7,070 nucleotides of DNA, from contig CACYNZ010000197.1 of NCBI GenBank assembly GCA_902775835.1, forward strand, positions 1 to 7,070, in the 5' to 3' direction. A program made the translations under genes and the position numbers. The notes under the pieces were generated by a model, which had not been told where the DNA came from, searched no databases, and saw only the letters and a program-made list of their open reading frames with translations. Shown here piece after piece: positions 6,279-7,070 of this stretch; within the stretch, counting starts at the first letter, position 1; each line of letters starts with the position of its first letter. This DNA is from an uncultured Eubacteriales bacterium (lineage in GTDB: Bacteria; Bacillota_A; Clostridia; Christensenellales; Aristaeellaceae).

Positions 6279-6799
6279 TCGAAACAGCTGTTATCATAGG
6301 CAATCTCTTCAGCCTTTGCGCGATGGTTTCCGATTCCGTCAGCGGCACAAGGAAAAAGCACAGCGAGATCATGGCCGTCCAGATCGTGAGCCAGTTTTTC
6401 TACGCTGCGTCTTCCATCGCGCTGAAAGGGTACAGCAGCACCGCCCAGAACGTTGTGGCTGTCTTCCGGAATCTGGCAGCCATGAAAAACGTCAAGAGCA
6501 AGGTCCTGGAGTGGGCGCTTATTCTGGCGGGCGTCGCGCTCGGCATCGCGTTCAACAACCGCGGACTGCTGGGATGGCTGCCGATCATCGCCAATCTGGA
6601 ATACTCCATCTCGGTGTTCAGGCTCAAGGACAACGAGAGGGCTCTGAAGCTGGCCTTCATCATCAACATGGTCATGTACGCTGTTTTCAGCGTGGTCATC
6701 ATGAATTATGTAGGCGCGGTTTCCTGTACCGTCATTGCAGTTACGACCGCGGTTTCCCTGCTCAAGAAAGAGAAAGGCACGGACGGCATCGCGTCCTGA
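6275..6799 (+). CDS. YgjV-like small integral membrane protein
   Basis: A 174-residue very hydrophobic protein with about six to seven membrane segments: roughly 3-18, 32-50, 55-70, 79-93, 98-115, 124-142 and 145-163, with short charged loops such as GTRKKHSE (24-31) and RLKDNERA (116-123) and a lysine-rich tail. Layout, size and the pattern RNLAAMKN with GWLPIIANLEYSISVF resemble the YgjV family (inner membrane proteins of unknown function). I know of no established reaction for this family. ATG 6275 is preferred: GGAGG (6259-6263) lies 11 nt upstream and a second AGGAG (6268-6272) only 2 nt upstream. GTG 6257 would add six polar residues and has no good Shine-Dalgarno. It follows the phosphatase by 55 nt with no terminator between, so the two are probably cotranscribed. 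Confidence 0.8.
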   Translation: MIETAVIIGNLFSLCAMVSDSVSGTRKKHSEIMAVQIVSQFFYAASSIALKGYSSTAQNVVAVFRNLAAMKNVKSKVLEWALILAGVALGIAFNNRGLLGWLPIIANLEYSISVFRLKDNERALKLAFIINMVMYAVFSVVIMNYVGAVSCTVIAVTTAVSLLKKEKGTDGIAS

Positions 6800-6848
6800 G
6801 ACGCCGCCCCTGTCATGGGCAGTTTCTGGCTCCTGAAACGCATACGGT

Positions 6849-6882
6849 AAGAGGCATTCTGTTTCCGCAGGATGCCTCTTTT
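6849..6882 (+). terminator. Strong intrinsic terminator after the YgjV-like gene
   Basis: AAGAGGCATTCTG (6849-6861) pairs with CAGGATGCCTCTT (6868-6880), 13 bp with one T-G wobble, around a 6-nt TTTCCG loop. TTTT spans 6879-6882. It lies 49 nt after the stop and ends the plus-strand transcription block. The A-rich start of the 5' arm also gives the reverse strand a short T-run, so it may work in both directions. Confidence 0.9.
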
Positions 6883-6928
6883 GGAATCCGCTCGGCGCTT
6901 GCTGCGCCAAAGATTCGATATCAGGGGG

Positions 6929-6951
6929 CCTGTAAAGATATTAATTACAGG
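6929..6951 (+). repeat. AT-rich 7-bp inverted repeat in the convergent spacer
   Basis: CCTGTAA (6929-6935) and TTACAGG (6945-6951) are perfect inverted repeats separated by AGATATTAA. The segment is far more AT-rich than its surroundings. It could be an operator-like protein site or a weak hairpin; no T-run follows on the plus strand, and on the minus strand TTTTC follows, so a weak minus-strand terminator is also possible. The rest of 6883-6976 holds only a small GGCGC/GCGCC repeat (6894-6908) and no gene I can support. Confidence 0.4.
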
Positions 6952-6976
6952 AAAAGAATTATCACAGAATACAACA

Positions 6977-7008
6977 CTGCCCATCCGGCAAAACAACCGG
7001 ATGGGCAG
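6977..7008 (-). terminator. Intrinsic terminator of the minus-strand gene at the right edge
   Basis: CTGCCCATCCGG (6977-6988) and CCGGATGGGCAG (6997-7008) form a perfect 12-bp stem with an 8-nt loop. On the minus strand the stem is followed by TGTTGTATTC, moderately T-rich, whereas the plus side is not. It lies 12 nt after the minus-strand stop codon at 7021-7023, which fixes its likely direction. It faces the plus-strand terminator at 6849-6882 across a spacer of about 95 bp. Confidence 0.75.
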
Positions 7009-7020
7009 ATTACATAGCGA

Positions 7021-7070
7021 TCAGGCTGTACCACGAAGCGCAAGGGTGCAGGGAAGCAGAATCTCCGCTT
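7021..7070 (-). CDS. C-terminal end of a minus-strand gene, possibly a LacI-type regulator (runs off the right edge)
   Basis: The minus-strand frame reads AEILLPCTLALRGTA and stops at TGA (7021-7023). Reality is supported by the strong terminator placed 12 nt beyond the stop. The ending, a short beta strand ILLPCTLALRG before a small tail, resembles the last strand of LacI/GalR-type regulators, where a proline, a hydrophobic pair and a basic residue are common. Fifteen residues are too few to be sure; the product should be treated as unknown with LacI-type as the best guess. Confidence 0.5.
   Translation of the reverse strand, partial: AEILLPCTLALRGTA

Noticed and set aside
6316..7017. A 233-codon plus-strand frame overlapping the YgjV-like gene and its terminator.
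   Set aside because: It runs through two terminator hairpins and is low-complexity and charged; the overlapping frame encodes a clear membrane protein.
1..7070. Mobile elements, phage genes, CRISPR repeats, toxin-antitoxin or defence systems, tRNA or rRNA.
   Set aside because: No transposase, integrase, terminal inverted repeats with target duplication, regularly spaced repeats or structural RNA was seen; the ABC-F gene shows no flanking mobility signal.

Overview
The window reads as chromosomal DNA from a fairly GC-rich member of the Bacillota (Firmicutes), probably a Clostridia-type gut or oral bacterium. The grounds are strong purine-rich ribosome binding sites, many intrinsic terminators, a UvrA of the Bacillus/Clostridium type, an Lsa-type ABC-F protein, a bacterial flotillin and a SpoIIE/RsbU-type phosphatase. 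I cannot name a genus. I see no phage, insertion sequence, CRISPR array, tRNA or rRNA.

Layout: (1) 1-1972, minus strand: the first 657 codons of uvrA, running off the left edge. (2) 1973-2267: a compact divergent control region. It holds a likely uvrA promoter and a hairpin leader on the minus strand. On the plus strand it holds a near-consensus promoter (TTGACA, 18 bp, TGCTAAAAT), a 14-codon leader ORF with its own Shine-Dalgarno, an intrinsic-terminator-like hairpin, and pyrimidine tracts able to pair with the next gene's Shine-Dalgarno. (3) 2268-3773, plus: an Lsa-family ABC-F ribosome-protection ATPase. (4) 3862-5253, plus: a flotillin with its own extended -10 promoter, followed by two adjacent hairpins, the second a clear terminator. 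(5) 5371-6219, plus: a stand-alone SpoIIE/RsbU-type PP2C phosphatase without a sensor domain. (6) 6275-6799, plus: a YgjV-like small membrane protein, with a 20-codon mini-ORF bridging it to the phosphatase by stop/start overlaps, then a strong terminator. (7) 7021-7070, minus: the last 15 codons of another gene (perhaps a LacI-type regulator) with its own terminator, so the right-hand part is a convergent junction.

How they work together: the best-supported functional unit is the ABC-F gene and its leader. The arrangement of promoter, leader peptide, terminator and resistance ATPase matches drug-induced attenuation known for other ABC-F genes (vmlR, lmo0919). Here it would let ribosome-targeting antibiotics switch on a ribosome protector. 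UvrA is housekeeping DNA repair and shares only the divergent promoter region. Flotillin, phosphatase and YgjV-like protein are all membrane- or signalling-related and lie in one direction, but a terminator separates flotillin from the other two, so a joint function is only a suggestion. The ABC-F leader is the most interesting item; the rest is largely ordinary.
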